Source of the DNA: Shinisaurus crocodilurus
Lineage: Eukaryota; Chordata; Lepidosauria; Squamata; Shinisauridae
Length of the DNA stretch: 64,000 nucleotides
Direction of reading: 5' to 3'
Assembly: GCA_021292165.1 (NCBI GenBank)
Contig: CM037878.1
Coordinates: forward strand, 235,319,546 to 235,383,545
The notes below the pieces were generated by a model that saw nothing but the letters and a program-made list of their open reading frames with translations, was not told the DNA's origin and did not search any database. The translations under genes were made by a program, and so were the position numbers. The first letter of the stretch is position 1. The number at the start of each line of letters is the position of its first letter. This document shows, piece after piece, positions 22,309-33,577 of the stretch.

Positions 22309-23058
22309 CTCTAGTTCATTGTGTAAAAATATATTTTACATGCTTTTGTACAGCAGTGTTTTCCATCCATTCAGGATGGGAAGGCTCACGTATTGTTCTC
22401 CATGGCTTCAGGCTAGGCTTGGTTTAAATTCTCACCCAATCCCATCATTTTTTAACTGAATTGCTTTTGATGATATTGACAAAAGGAATGATAGTGGTGT
22501 ATACATTATAAAGTATAACAATGACATCAAAGTAAAAGTGATACAAAATACAACAGGCATTCAGTAGAATTCATTTAGTTCACAGAAGAGCACCAAATCA
22601 TAGTTGGCCTAACAAAAGTATTACAATGATATGGATCAGGGAAATTTTCTTTTGGAATTTTTCTTTTGAGCAATATGGCTACCTTCACTTTTTGTGAGAC
22701 TATAATCAGTTTTATTATCTGAGTCTCTCTAAAAGATCAAACAAACAAAATCCTACCTTGAACTTCAGGGTTTACCTTGTTTCCCATGTGTTTGCCACGA
22801 TAACAGTAATTCATACTGTAATGAAACATAATGTATGCCCCTTCTGTTTGGCTATACAAAAGACAAAGGAAGTTGCCGTATCTCCACAGTGATGATTAAA
22901 AAGTGAAATTTCAGTGTGATGTGGCTTATCTTTCCTAATTTTTATCAGGAGGAGGTATATCCCACTCTTCCTTTTGACTACAGGTTTGTTCTTAATTGCA
23001 ATTGTAGCTGACCTCTCACTGATATCAGTGGCAAAACTTTATAAATAATCAAAGTTTT
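22309..23058. other. no recognised feature
   Basis: AT-rich non-coding DNA between the arms of the 29-bp inverted repeat. No ORF or repeat family is recognised. Confidence 0.45.
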
Positions 23059-23087
23059 TATTTGCACCCTTTGGACCTCATTAGCTG
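23059..23087 (-). repeat. 29-bp inverted repeat, right arm
   Basis: Perfect reverse complement of 21973-22001. Confidence 0.85.
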
Positions 23088-23412
23088 ATCAGTTATTTTG
23101 AGATAATCCCTAAACTCACTTCAACCTCTGATATGTTTGCACATTAAATAAAGGTTGAAGCAGACATCATCATCATCCCCTATTTTTAGTATTGATAGAA
23201 CTTATATCTTGCATTGAATGGGTTTGGAAATAACTTGATATTTTTCTGAGTCAATTCAAATTTGGCCAGCTCCTCCCATCTCAATGAGCCCCTATCAAGG
23301 TTCCACCTGTACCAGGATACCTTGATCAGCTCCTTCAAGATATCTGCCTATTTAAGAGTCCCTCCTGTATCAGGATGCCAATTCTCTGCCTTTTACCTTC
23401 TCTTTCAAGTAA
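23088..23412. other. no recognised feature
   Basis: Non-coding; a CCTGTACCAGGATACC / CCTGTATCAGGATGCC pair lies near 23310 and 23367. Confidence 0.4.
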
Positions 23413-24094
23413 TGTGGGATTAGGCCTTAGGCGTGGTGCAAAAGACACTCCAACAACTGAATGATAACAATAATTGTTTACTTTAGTAGATTTTGGTAGA
23501 TTATATTCACAATAACTTAAGGTAATTACACAAATAGAGCTGTATACTTTCAAAAATCAGGTGTAATAGAAATAACAATGCAGTTCTCTCTAACCTAGCT
23601 ACTCTTTCAACTGTAAGCCTCAGTTAAGAGATTCCTAGCTCTGGCTGTTCTGCATTCTTCAGTGATATTCAGACTCTGCTTCTCTGTCTGTCTCTGCTTC
23701 TTGGTGCCTGCAGAACCTCTACTCCACAGTGTGTGTGTGTGTGTGTGTGTGTTGGTTGGTGCCTGCAGCTCCAGATCCTCTCTCTCAATTTCACTCTCTG
23801 CCCCTGCTGCTTCTGCCTTCCCTTTATATACACTCTCACCAGGACTAGAAGGCTACAAACCTGTGACCTCAAACTGGGGAAATGAAACTTAACTCCATTG
23901 GGGGGGAAAGGAGACTTCTCTCACTGAAAAGAAAACTTTAACTCCATGAGGGGAAAATGAAACTCATGAATGCCCACCTCCCATCAGGAGATGTTTGGGC
24001 CTACAGGCTTCAACATAACTCAAGACTGTGTAGGCCTCAATCCTTCACAGCCCCAAAGACCCAACTCACTCATCTACACATCATTTCCATCACA
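23413..24094 (-). mobile_element. possible LTR
   Basis: On minus, TGTGATGG begins and AATCCCACA ends the segment (TG...CA). A TATATAAAGG box sits near 23832-23821 and an AGTAAA signal near 23475. No target duplication was found (AGTAA against CCCCT), so the ends are guesses. A (GT)n run lies inside. Confidence 0.3.
23731..23753. repeat. (GT)n microsatellite
   Basis: About eleven GT units. Confidence 0.95.
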
Positions 24095-25273
24095 CCCCTC
24101 GCCTTCTCCTCTCTCTCTGGTGCCTGGTGCACTGATAGCCCTGGGAAATGTAATTTTCCCAAGGGCTACTGCAAAGTCAGTAGCCTTTTATTCACCAAAT
24201 GCATGGAGGTCTGGGCGCAAGACTAGTGGGCACAATTTCACTCCTTGTCCCATGCATTCACATGTGGAAGAGAAGGACTGAACAGAGATAAAATGAATGA
24301 TAATTGAACCAAAGCTGAAAGAGTTACACATTTTGACTTTAACAGAACTGTCGCTTAGTTTCCTCAACTGTGTAACTAAACATTTTAAGCTGTCATATAT
24401 GTGTGTGTAATATACGTACACATACCACATACTCATATCCATATAGACACACATTACATAAAATACTTGCAGACCTGTTGTATTTTAGGTAATACCTGAA
24501 ATTAAAAGCAGTGCTATGCCAAAAGTTTCTCCCACCTTTTTTATCATTCTCATTCAATTCAATAGAAAAGGAATTGCATATAATTGTAAGATGTGTAATT
24601 GAAAGAAAATATGCACACAGCACCCTTGACTGCTTCACAGCGATTAGGTAAGCTTAAAAACATCACAAAAAATAAATTATAAAACACCCTGAGAAGGAGG
24701 TAGAAGAATGGAAGCCTCTTTCATGGGGGAATAAAATTTTCAGGAAATTGGAGGACAGATTTTGGTCCATCACTAGCTTCATCTCTTCCCTGGAGCTGCA
24801 CACAACACTGCTCCCCCCACAACACCTGCATTGTGGTGGATAACGAATGGGGGCCAGTCTGACAACACAGCTGTTGCCACTTGCAGTGTCAACACAAAAA
24901 AGCCAAAAACCCTTACAAAAAAAAGCAAGAAGCTGTATTACAAGCCCTGGCAATGGTGAGCCATATCTGTGAGAAACTGTTGAGAATTTTTCATCCTCCT
25001 GGAGAAATTCAGTGAAATTGCCCCCCCCCCCCCGAATTTCTCTGCCCATAAATAGGGTGAACAATTTCGAGAGGCCCCTTTCACACAGCCCTAATTAAAA
25101 GTCTCAATGGAAGATTCTATATCAGTATTACCTCTCCTTTCCTAACTGAATAAGATTTAACAGTTGCTATGTTTACACTGTTATAATAAAACGCATAATA
25201 AAATGCACAAATGGAAGAAGGGCCTTCCATTTGTGCAGGAGGAGATTTGGACCTAACCCATGGGAAGTATCCT
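24095..25273. other. no recognised feature
   Basis: Non-coding DNA with a short TATGTGTG/ACATAC-rich stretch at 24395-24450 and a C run at 25021-25034. No gene is seen. Confidence 0.45.
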
Positions 25274-25507
25274 ATTGTGCCTGTGCACTCACAGGACCCA
25301 CTACTCATGCAACAGAGCCTTGACACTTCTAAAAACAATCTGAAATAAGTGGAAACACTAATTTCTGGAATGGCACTGGTCAGCAGGACTCACAGAATGG
25401 GGCTCTGCTGACCTGTCCTGATCTGGAAATGAGCATTTCCACTCATTTTCATGGTTATTTTTAGAAGCACCACTGTGCAATCACTGGGTCCTGCAGGCAC
25501 ACTAGAG
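25274..25507. mobile_element. hairpin MITE (CTTCTAAAAA arms)
   Basis: CTTCTAAAAACAATCTGAAA and AGTGGAAA..CTAATTTC on the left are mirrored by GAAATGAGCATTTCCACT and TTATTTTTAGAAG on the right. Outer pairing ATTGTGCCTGTG / CTGCAGGCACACTA and ACAGGACCCA / TGGGTCCTG extends the arms to over 100 bp. The loop is near 25386-25404. Confidence 0.65.
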
Positions 25508-26497
25508 CCAGCAGAGGCAGATTGGCCCCAATGGACACTGCCTCATGTGTCTCACATAAGGGAAAGAAAATCGAGGTATATTGAACTTGCCACACCATAC
25601 CAAAGAAAGAGTTTCTGAACAAACATGGACTCTAAGAATGTTTTTAAATTATTGTAGTTGTGCCTGGCTCTATCCTTCTTTCATTTCTCCTGAACATTTC
25701 TTTTCAGAGCAGTGTGCACAAGATAGCTTTCTCTGTGTTAGCTTTCCTTATTTTAAGTGATAATCTGTCCTTCATGGAACCAAAGACTGAGTGTCTGAGA
25801 GGTCAGCAGGGCTCTCTTTAAACAATAGTAATGATAGTTATATTTGACTTTACCATGATGTTTCCCAACATTCACTTGATCCTTCATAAAATCCCAAAGT
25901 GGAAACGTACAGACAGGTTCATACAGTGCTGAAGCTGTCAAAATGTTATCCTATAAATAAGAAAAGTGCTACTAGCTTACAGAGAACTGCAGAAGCATTG
26001 GGCAATTACATCCTGCAAGCATTTTGAAGGATTATGAACAAAAGAGTTTGAAACAATTCAATTCACTGCAGAAATTTAAATGTAAGTCAGTGCCATTACA
26101 AATCAGTTCTATCATTAGGTTCTTCCCACTGAAGCTATCTGCAGCTCTGCATGCCCACTATTGCAAGCACTAGATCAGCTGGGAATGACATAATCACTTA
26201 CTTTGGATTTGATCCATATTCCCATGCATAACTGACTCTATGGGGTAACCCAGAAATTTGGCTCAGGGAAAATTAATTTATTTACTGCATTTCTGCCAAT
26301 GCACTCTAGCCAACTTGCCATTTAAAATAAAGGCTATGGTAGATGATGCAAAACATATCTTACAGCCACGATATCAAAGGTGCATGGAGGGAAGAGGGAA
26401 ATAATCAAGTTTGAGAAACCAACTATTTCTTGCTACTATATATGGAAGTTACGTAATGGAACTGGAGAAGACTATTTCTGGAAGGCAGGAGCCAAAT
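25508..26497. other. no recognised feature
   Basis: About 1 kb of AT-rich DNA. Nothing is recognised. Confidence 0.45.
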
Positions 26498-26615
26498 GGA
26501 AGTTGGTCCCAGCCAAACTGGGTTATTTAAACCTCCCCTCCCCATGCAGGGTAATCCCAATATGGATCAGCAGCCCACGCAGTTACATGCAAGTAAGTAA
26601 AGAGTAGAGGGACAA
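26498..26615 (+). repeat. dispersed repeat, copy 1 (pair at 37668)
   Basis: Shares CCTC.CCATGC.....ATCCCAAT.TGGATCAG and TGCAAGTAAGTAAA.AGTAGAGGG with 37668-37768 in the same orientation. The family is not recognised. Confidence 0.6.
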
Positions 26616-26797
26616 CTGCACACTATGGATTCATCAGAACATGCAGTTTGGCCCAAAAGACAGAATTCCAAGGAGCGCTGCTACTCCCAAACAGGCAAAT
26701 CTGAATTGGGAGCCTAGAGGCAAGAGACAACACATTGCTTGGATGACTAGGCAAGGCTCAATTGCCAGACAAGTAACATTTAAATCTAATTTAGCCA

Positions 26798-27680
26798 ATA
26801 TGGCATACCCTCCAACATTTCACAGATGAAAATAGGGACACACATGTGAATTTGGAAGAGGTAGGGTTAAGCAACATGAAGGTGTGATCAAGAGGGTGTG
26901 GCCAAGGGTATGGCCAGGCAACCAGACAACATGGTCAAGTACAAAAGTTATTAGAGGAAACACACAAAATCTTATATATTATAATTATTACATTATTATA
27001 TTATATATTAATTTATAATATTTTGTAAGTGGCTTTTGTAATATTTTTTTTTACTTACTTAAACCCTTAATTGTTGATATCTGGAGTGGGGGAGGGGTGT
27101 CAGTGCTTGCAGGGCAATCTCTTTCTTTTTATTTTGAAATGGTCAGGATTGGCACAAATTCAACAGGTGAAATTTACCCACCCACCCCACACCCCCAAAC
27201 ATGGAGCTTCAGAGAGAAGGGGAAGTTTCTTGCATTTCCTTCTGACACTGTAAATTCCACCTGTTAGAGGTACAGAGTCAGCTCTGTTAGGAAATAAAAT
27301 CTTTGGCAATATAAAGATAGGAATCATGTGATGAATTCCCTCATTCACCTTTCCCTCCCTCTGTCCAGGCCACCGGGTGCAGCCTCCTTTTCAGCAGGTA
27401 GAGCGTGTGTGCACGTGTGCGCACACACATCCTCCCAGCGTCTGTCTCTCCATGGAGCTGTTTGAACCTAAAAAGAGCTATACTTAAAGGATCCATGCCA
27501 TGAGCAAAATTGCAGCTAAGCTTGCAGTTTTAACTTAGCTGCAATTTTGCCCATGGCATGGACCCTTTAAGGAAAGTTTAAAAAGTTTAAATTTGGGACT
27601 CTGTATGACAAAGTGAAAAGCCAGGATAGCTTAAGGGTTTTCATGACAGTCCTGGCATTTTCGGGGCAGTTGGAGACTAT
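26798..27680. mobile_element. possible terminal-inverted-repeat element
   Basis: Left end ATATGGCATACCCTCCAAC is an imperfect inverted match to GTTGGAGACTATGATAT on the right. Interior: GTGTGGCC-rich left part, AT-rich run at 26960-27030, and the hairpin at 27483-27571. No transposase frame remains. Confidence 0.35.
27483..27571. repeat. 38-bp-arm hairpin with TTAA at both ends
   Basis: Left arm 27483-27520 and right arm 27534-27571 are inverted copies with 36 of 38 positions pairing and a 13-base loop. Both arm ends read CTTAAAGG. The arms include AGCAAAATTGCAGCTAAG, almost perfectly mirrored. Confidence 0.85.
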
Positions 27681-27699
27681 GATATGGAACCAGTTTACT

Positions 27700-28100
27700 G
27701 AACGTTTATAGGTTCACCTACCTTGTTATCTTTTTGATGCTAGGGAAAGACCTTTGTTTTCCCCCAGGCATTTTAGAGACCTAGTTCTAGATTTTGATTG
27801 CTGTTTGACCTATTCCTATACTATTTGTTTTGTATTGTACTGTTTTTTATTCTTTTAAATATTTGGATTATATTTTATATTTTCAACTGTGTGTGTAGCA
27901 TTTTAGTCTTTTAGAGCACAATCCGATGCTTGTTTAGACAGAAAAAAGTCCAGAACTCCCAGCATACCCCAGCAAGCCATGGACTTGTACAACAGAAAAG
28001 TTCTAGGACTTTTTTCTGTCTAAACTTGCATACGATTGTACCCTTACCTGTTTGTAATCCACCCAGAGAATGTTGGTTATTGGGCAAATTAAAAATTATA
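27700..28100 (+). mobile_element. L2-like LINE 3' UTR, split by a hairpin MITE
   Basis: T-rich 3' UTR sequence at 27780-27910 continues after the MITE as TGTAATCCACCCAGAGAATG and ATTGGGCAAATTAAAAAT, the L2-like tail. It ends in a TATATATA run near 28095. Confidence 0.5.
27914..28043. mobile_element. hairpin MITE, second copy of the 12811 family
   Basis: Ends GCACAATCCGATGCTTGT and TTGCATACGATTGTACCC. Arms contain TTTAGACAGAAAAAAGTCC and its complement GGACTTTTTTCTGTCTAAA. It is inserted in an L2-like 3' UTR. Confidence 0.75.
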
Positions 28101-28104
28101 TATA

Positions 28105-28740
28105 TAATATGTGTATATTATAAACCAGAAGGTCCAAGCATATTACACCAGTTCTGGTCCATTTGCACTGGCTGCCAATATGCTTCCGAGCTGAATTCAA
28201 TGTGCTGCTTCTAACCTATAAAACCCTAGATGGCTTAGGTCCACAATACCCGTCAGAACGCCTCTCCCAACTGCAATCTACCCGGACACTACACTCAACA
28301 TGTGGGGCCCTCCTCTGACTGCAACCTCCAAGGGAGGCTCGGTTGGTGGCAACAAGGAGGAGGGCCTTCTCAGTGGTAGCCCCCCCAATTGTGGAATAAG
28401 CTCCCTATTGAGGCCCGCCTGGCGCCAACCTTACTGTCTTTTCGGCACCAGGTTAAGACTTCCCTCTATGCCAAGGCATTCAGTATTTAACTGTTTAAAA
28501 TAGCACATGGGGGCAGGGGGGATTGTCACTTGTAGTCTTAATTTTATTAACTTTTTGTATTGTCATTTTAAACTGCGCTTTTACATTTGGTTTTAATCTT
28601 TTAAACTATATTGTATGTTTTTATTGTTGGTTTTTATGTAGATTTTATTGTATAAATTGTTGTGAACCACCCAGAGAGCTTTGGCTGTGAGGCGGTATAG
28701 AAATGAAATAAATAATATTAATAATAAATAATAATAATAT
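28105..28740 (+). mobile_element. L2-like LINE 3' fragment
   Basis: Plus-strand codons with frame breaks encode the L2-like ORF2 C-terminus: a HWLP.CF.AEFN.LLLTYKTL stretch at 28165-28240, SERLSQLQSTRTLH at 28250-28290, RRAFS near 28365. The 3' UTR ends ACCACCCAGAGAGCTTTGGC and GGCGGTATAGAAATG plus AATAAT repeats at 28670-28740. Confidence 0.72.
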
Positions 28741-29276
28741 ACATACACAGAGAGAGAGTGATAGAGGTGTTAGTTCTTTGCTTGATGTAAAGACAACCTA
28801 ACACCTAGGCCTCTCAGGTTGTGCATCCTTAGGTGACTGCCCAAGCTAAGTCTCATCCATCAAGCCTAGATGATGCCTTTCTATGTTGAGGAAAGGGCCT
28901 GGCCACAGTGAAATGGAACCCAAGGAGGACATTGTGGCAATTATTAATACCTTTCTTTGTTTATGTTTTGTTAGCAATGCTTGACAAAAGTAGGGTTGGA
29001 AAGACGGATCAAGCTGCATGGCCCACCTGCCTTTCCTCTGTGTTTAGTTACAGAGAGATAAATGATAGGATGTGACAAATGGGATTACATAACAACACAC
29101 AGCCAGAACCTTGCAATTTACACATTGGCTATTAATTTCTTCAACAAAAAAGTATATAAACACAGTTCCACCCAGAGAGTTAGCAGCACATACCATAAAT
29201 TGCATATGTATGTACACACAGCTACGTAAGCATCTCTCTCTAGCCTCACCTCAGGCTAGAATCTGATCTGTGTTTA
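28741..29276. other. no recognised feature
   Basis: Non-coding DNA; nothing is recognised. Confidence 0.45.
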
Positions 29277-29367
29277 ACAGCATAATCATATACATGTCTA
29301 CTCAGATTTAAGTCCCATTGATTTCAATCAGATTTACTCCCAGATAAATAGATTAGGATTGCAGCCA
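29277..29367. mobile_element. short hairpin MITE, AATCCTATGCA family
   Basis: CAGCATAATCATATACATGT on the left and AGATTAGGATTGCAGCC on the right, with TAAGTCCCATTGATTTCAAT and TTTACTCCCAG between. Confidence 0.6.
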
Positions 29368-29439
29368 GTCAGGGCAGTCCTGTGGGAGAAGGAAATTCCT
29401 TGGTGGATTTGTCCCTTCTTTTTTTCAGCCCTTTTCCCC

Positions 29440-29552
29440 CAGATATTTCTATTTATCAATCTATCTAAATTTATTTCTAGGTTGTCTTTAAGGATAGAAT
29501 CCTCTCAAGGCCATGTACAAGATAAAAACCATACAAAGTGGATACAATTTTG

Positions 29553-29614
<62 letters not shown>

Positions 29615-29780
29615 TAAAAACATGTTTCAATAAAATTATTAAAAACTGAGATTGTCAATTAAAATCAATAGAAACAAAACTTACCAGTAAAAACTAACAG
29701 CCCAGACTTAAAGGAAGTCCATGAAGAACAGGTGGGTCTTCAGAGCTTTCCTGAAGACCTGCAAAGAAGGATGTTTATTC
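29440..29780 (-). mobile_element. L2-like LINE 3' end
   Basis: Minus-strand codons near 29780-29715 read QVFRKALKTHLFF, the usual last residues of an L2-like ORF2. The 3' UTR runs to AAATAAATTT near 29475. An (ATC)n array lies inside. Confidence 0.5.
29554..29611. repeat. (ATC)n microsatellite
   Basis: About nineteen ATC units, nearly perfect. Confidence 0.97.
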
Positions 29781-30310
29781 CATCAGGTTTGCATTATATT
29801 GGTTGCAATGGGAGGAAAAAGAAGTACAACATCACCAGGGTAGGTATACATTTTCCTCCATTCTGGGGGGGGGGGGGGTCAGGAGGAATGGGAGGGCTTT
29901 AGATACAGCAGATCCAAAGCCTCTCCTGATCCACCCCAGAAACACCCTGTTTTTGCAAGCAGAGGTTTTCATGCCCACAACAGGGAAGGAAGCTTGTGAA
30001 GGCTACCTCCTTCTCTGCCTGGCAACCTGCCCCATCTCATGGTCCCTGAGACAACCTCCCAGGGACTGAAGCATATGATTGTTTTTCCAAAGCCACATTT
30101 ATCTCAGCCGGTACTCAAAACACCTGCAATCTTATTTTGAATATGAGACAAAAAGAAGATTTCTCCATGTAATGATAAATATGGTAAATGTTTTCCCCCC
30201 AACATAGTCATCTCTGAATGAAATAACTTTATGAAACTAAATTGCTTGGTTCTGTATATCTTTTCAGTCTCTCATTTATTATCTTCACATATCTCTTGTT
30301 TTTCCTTCTG

Positions 30311-30347
<37 letters not shown>

Positions 30348-31213
30348 CATGAGAAAGAGAAAAATATTAATCAAAAAAACATAGGAGATATCCAATCCCA
30401 AAGTGCAGTGCATAACTTCAGAAATGGAGGCAGCAATTCTTTTAAAAACAATATGCACCTACCACACCAGCAGTGACAGATATGGGACACCATTCCACAT
30501 ATTTAAGGAATAATAATTAAACCAGCAGTGAATAAAAGACAATTATTATTTTTTTGAAAATACAACAAAACTTTATGTCTTTATGAGCTGATCTTTAAAA
30601 TTGCATCACCACCACCCCCAAAAAACACAAGTCCTGCTATGCAGAGGGAGAGAAAATTGCACTTTTAAACCACTGTGATAATACTGATATTATTGATGGC
30701 TACTAAAGGCCATCCACATGCACCTCCACAGTGTTGCCAACGTTTCTTCTTTTTGAAAGGAAACATCACTGTCTAGTTTTCAGATTACACTTGATGACCT
30801 GGACTTTCTTTCTTGAAGAAAGTTTGACTTTAAAATCCTCATAGCAAGGTTTTAACAGGGATTTAAGAACACCTGCAGTTGAATTAAAACAATAAAATAA
30901 TTAAAATAATTGGGCTTCAATAATATGGGAAATTAGTTATGGAATCCCTTTCTAAAGGAGGTGAGACTAGTGCCATTCCTGATGGCATGCAGTGAAAACA
31001 TTATTATTCCACTTAGATTTAATAGTTCATATATGATTGAACGTTTTTAACTCTGCTCCTTCTCTCCCTCTCTTCTCATCCATGCCCTGTTTCTGATTCT
31101 ACTTACTGAGCAGGTTTGCATGATCACAGAGGGGGAAATAAGCCATGTTGGCTTACTCAGAAGGCCAAATAGATTTCTATTCCATAAGGAACAATAAAAT
31201 AAATTTGCTAAAG
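29781..31213. other. no recognised gene
   Basis: Non-coding DNA with a G run at 29865-29878 and a (TA)n run at 30316-30346. Only chance ORFs are present. Confidence 0.45.
30316..30346. repeat. (TA)n microsatellite
   Basis: About fifteen TA units. Confidence 0.95.
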
Positions 31214-31612
31214 TAGGGATGTATGAAAAATTCATTTCAGTGCATTTTTAAATCAGGATTTAGCCAGTTCACACCTTCTGGACTGAACATGGGCTCCGGC
31301 ACAATCTGTGGTTGAATTCCATTCATTTCTGAGCTTGTGCATAACTTCAAAAAAATGAACTTGACATTTGAAACATGTGTACAAATACATTCTAATGAAT
31401 GGGAGAAGAATGCATACATTTCAAAGATGCACAGAATTTATGCCTACATTTGGAAAAATACACATGAAAACTCATACGTATTTTAATGCAAAAAACAACA
31501 ACAGAATTCACAATCTGATGTGGACTCGAGTCAGAATGAGCTTCAAGATGGAATTTGGAGAACTTCAATGAGCTCATGTTTTCCTGATTTGCACATCACA
31601 CCTACATGGTTC
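31214..31612. mobile_element. TAGGGATG-family element, AT-rich type, decayed right end
   Basis: Starts TAGGGATGTATGAAAAATTC. The interior has ACATTTG, GTACAAATACATT, TGCATACATTT and AATACACATG words like those of 18562-18931. The right end is near CACATCACACCTAC and is not a clean CATCCCTA. Confidence 0.4.
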
Positions 31613-31717
31613 ACAGGTTGCAATACAATTGGTACGGCCAGCAGATGTCTCCAAGATTAAGAAGGTGCCACAGCCTTTGAGCAACAGGTTCAAGAGGCCT
31701 TCTGCTCATACTTAGTC

Positions 31718-31842
31718 CAGTTGTGAGCAACAAGATATTCCAAATCTGTTGGCTTACAACTCCCATCATCCCTTACCATTGGCTGAGGCTGATGGAAGGT
31801 GTAGGCTAAAACATCTGGAGGGCCACAAGTTGCCCACCCCTG
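31718..31842. mobile_element. hAT-type hairpin MITE
   Basis: Left GTGAGCAACAAGATATTCCA and right AAACATCTGGAGGGCCACAA plus GTTGCCCACCCCTG form inverted ends. The core pairs TACAACTCCCATCATCCCTT with GCTGATGGAAGGTGTA. This CAACTCCCATCA type is a common hAT-like MITE of squamates. The same type, broken, is at 59578. Confidence 0.6.
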
Positions 31843-32136
31843 CTTTAGTCAATGCAACAATGACTAAGAACAAGAAGGAACATCAGCCGCAGTTTGCATC
31901 TGGCAGAAACTGACTATGCCTCTCTCATATTTAGCCACTCCCTTAGAAGATTTAAAAAGACAAAAATAAAACAAAAAAGAAATATTTGATCAAGCCATTT
32001 CCAAGCAATGACATAAAATAAGTATGCATCTTCTTAATTAAAAAAACTTTAAGTGAGCTGTGATTTCCCCACTGTAACTTTAGGGGGGGGGGGGACTTGA
32101 CACCAATATCTGAAAAAAAAACATGAGCTCAGTAAT

Positions 32137-32168
<32 letters not shown>

Positions 32169-32529
32169 AGAAAGAACAAAACAACACCAAAAACAACAGG
32201 TCAAAGTGCTACATCAGACAATATAGATAAGAGGCAGGAAGTCCATGGAATGAAGAACAGTTAATTTTATCCATTAAGTAATTATCACTTCATTTATTCA
32301 CCAGTCACATTCTGTTTAATTCCATGTAAAGATCAAAACATTTACCATTAAACGCTGAAGCTTTTGAGAGAAGATTAAAAGAACACACAAAAAAAACAAC
32401 AATGGTTATGCTAAACATTACAGGCTAATTCAAAGTGATTGAGTCCCAACAATAATATGAAAATTAAGGCTTAAAAAAAGTAATAAATGTACATATTATT
32501 TCCCTGTTGTGCATCCTTGTTTATACTTT
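31843..32529. other. no recognised gene
   Basis: Non-coding DNA. Contains a G run at 32081-32094 and a (GT)n run at 32139-32169. Confidence 0.45.
32139..32169. repeat. (GT)n microsatellite
   Basis: About fifteen GT units with one TA interruption at the start. Confidence 0.93.
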
Positions 32530-32765
32530 GTTTACAGGGCCACAAAAGAACATAACATAACAACACAAGAACATAAGAAGAGCCATGCTGGATCAGATCA
32601 AGGGTCCATCTCGTCCAGCATTCTGTTCACACAGTGGCCAACCAGCTGCCCATAGGAAACCCACAAGCAGGACATGAGTGCAATAGCACCCTCCCACCCA
32701 TGCTCCCCAGCAACAGGTATACATAGGCATACTGCCTCTGATACTGGAGACATAAAATGATACTC
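32530..32765 (-). mobile_element. CR1-like LINE 3' end (second subfamily)
   Basis: On minus: CTGGAGACA..., GGGAGGGTGCTATTGCACTC, TCCTGCTTGTGGGTTTCC, GAACAGAATGCTGGACGAG, CTGATCCAGCATGGCTCTTC, then TTATGTTCTT repeats. It matches the 3' UTR at 11230-11465. Confidence 0.7.
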
Positions 32766-32867
32766 CGACAATAAATTATTATATCTAAGTTTGGATTTTT
32801 CAAAGAGGAAAAAACTCTCAGGATTTAAGACAGTCAAGTAAGCATTGAGTTGCATTTGAGGATGCAA

Positions 32868-32952
32868 AGCTGCAACCCTAAACCCACTTACTATGGAATA
32901 AACTATATTGAGCTTAATGGGATTTACTTCTTAGTAAGCATGTTAACAGTAG
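32868..32952. mobile_element. short hairpin MITE, AATCCTATGCA family
   Basis: GCTGCAACCCTAAACCCACT on the left, GGGATTTACTTCTTAGTAAG on the right, and a TGAGCTTAATGGG centre. The right terminus is diverged. Confidence 0.5.
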
Positions 32953-33026
32953 CAATATAAGAAGTTAAAGATTTGCTGCCCAGGTTTACTCACACTTGTA
33001 CAAAGAATGCTAGGGTGTCCCCTTTA

Positions 33027-33411
33027 TAGGAATGGGCAACCTGCCCGGCACTCGACTCGCAGCGCATGAGCTGAGCGCTTCTGCTGTGCAAGCCGAGACA
33101 AGCACGAGCACCAGCTGAGGCACTCGCCGGACTTCTGGGTCCCTCGGCTCTACGTTCTTTAGGCAGAAAACGGCCTAATTTGCGCAAATTTAGCCATAAT
33201 TTGTGGAGATTTGGCCATAATTTGCACAAATTAGGTCATTTTCTACGTAAACAACCTAACGCTGGAACCCGGAAGTCGCTTTCCCCAGCTCAGCTCGCAA
33301 GAATGCAAGTCGAGCCGGGGAAAAGGTAGGGCGAGCAGAGCTCGGGTGGGGGTCAAGCCCGGCGAGTTTGCTGCACTTCCACCCCCCAATCGAACTCCGC
33401 ACACATCCCTA
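33027..33411 (-). mobile_element. TAGGGATG-family MITE
   Basis: In minus sense it starts TAGGGATGTGTGCGGAGTTC and ends TTGCCCATTCCTA. Blocks GGGGGGTGGAAGTGCAGCAA, CTCGCCCTACCTTTTCCCC, GAAAGCGACTTCCGGGTTCC and an AT-rich centre with three TTTGC.CAAATTA words follow the same order as 1989-2404. There is no ORF and no clear target duplication. Confidence 0.65.
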
Positions 33412-33432
33412 TCAGAGGACTATCCTCTATTT

Positions 33433-33569
33433 CAGTGGTTACCAACCTTGGGTCCTCAGATGTTGCTGGACTACAGCTCCCAGCATCCCTTTGTCATTAG
33501 CCATGCTGGCAGGGTATGCTGGGTGCTGTAGTCTAGCAACATCTGGGGACCCAAGGTTGTGAACCACTG
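33433..33569. mobile_element. hAT-type hairpin MITE with 8-bp target duplication
   Basis: Ends CAGTGGTTACCAACCTTGGG and CCCAAGGTTGTGAACCACTG are near-perfect inverted repeats. Flanks CTCTATTT (33425-33432) and GTCTATTT (33570-33577) match at 7 of 8 bases. An 8-bp duplication and CAGTG-type ends are typical of hAT elements. The arms continue through GATGTTGCTGGACTACAGC. Confidence 0.85.
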
Positions 33570-33577
33570 GTCTATTT

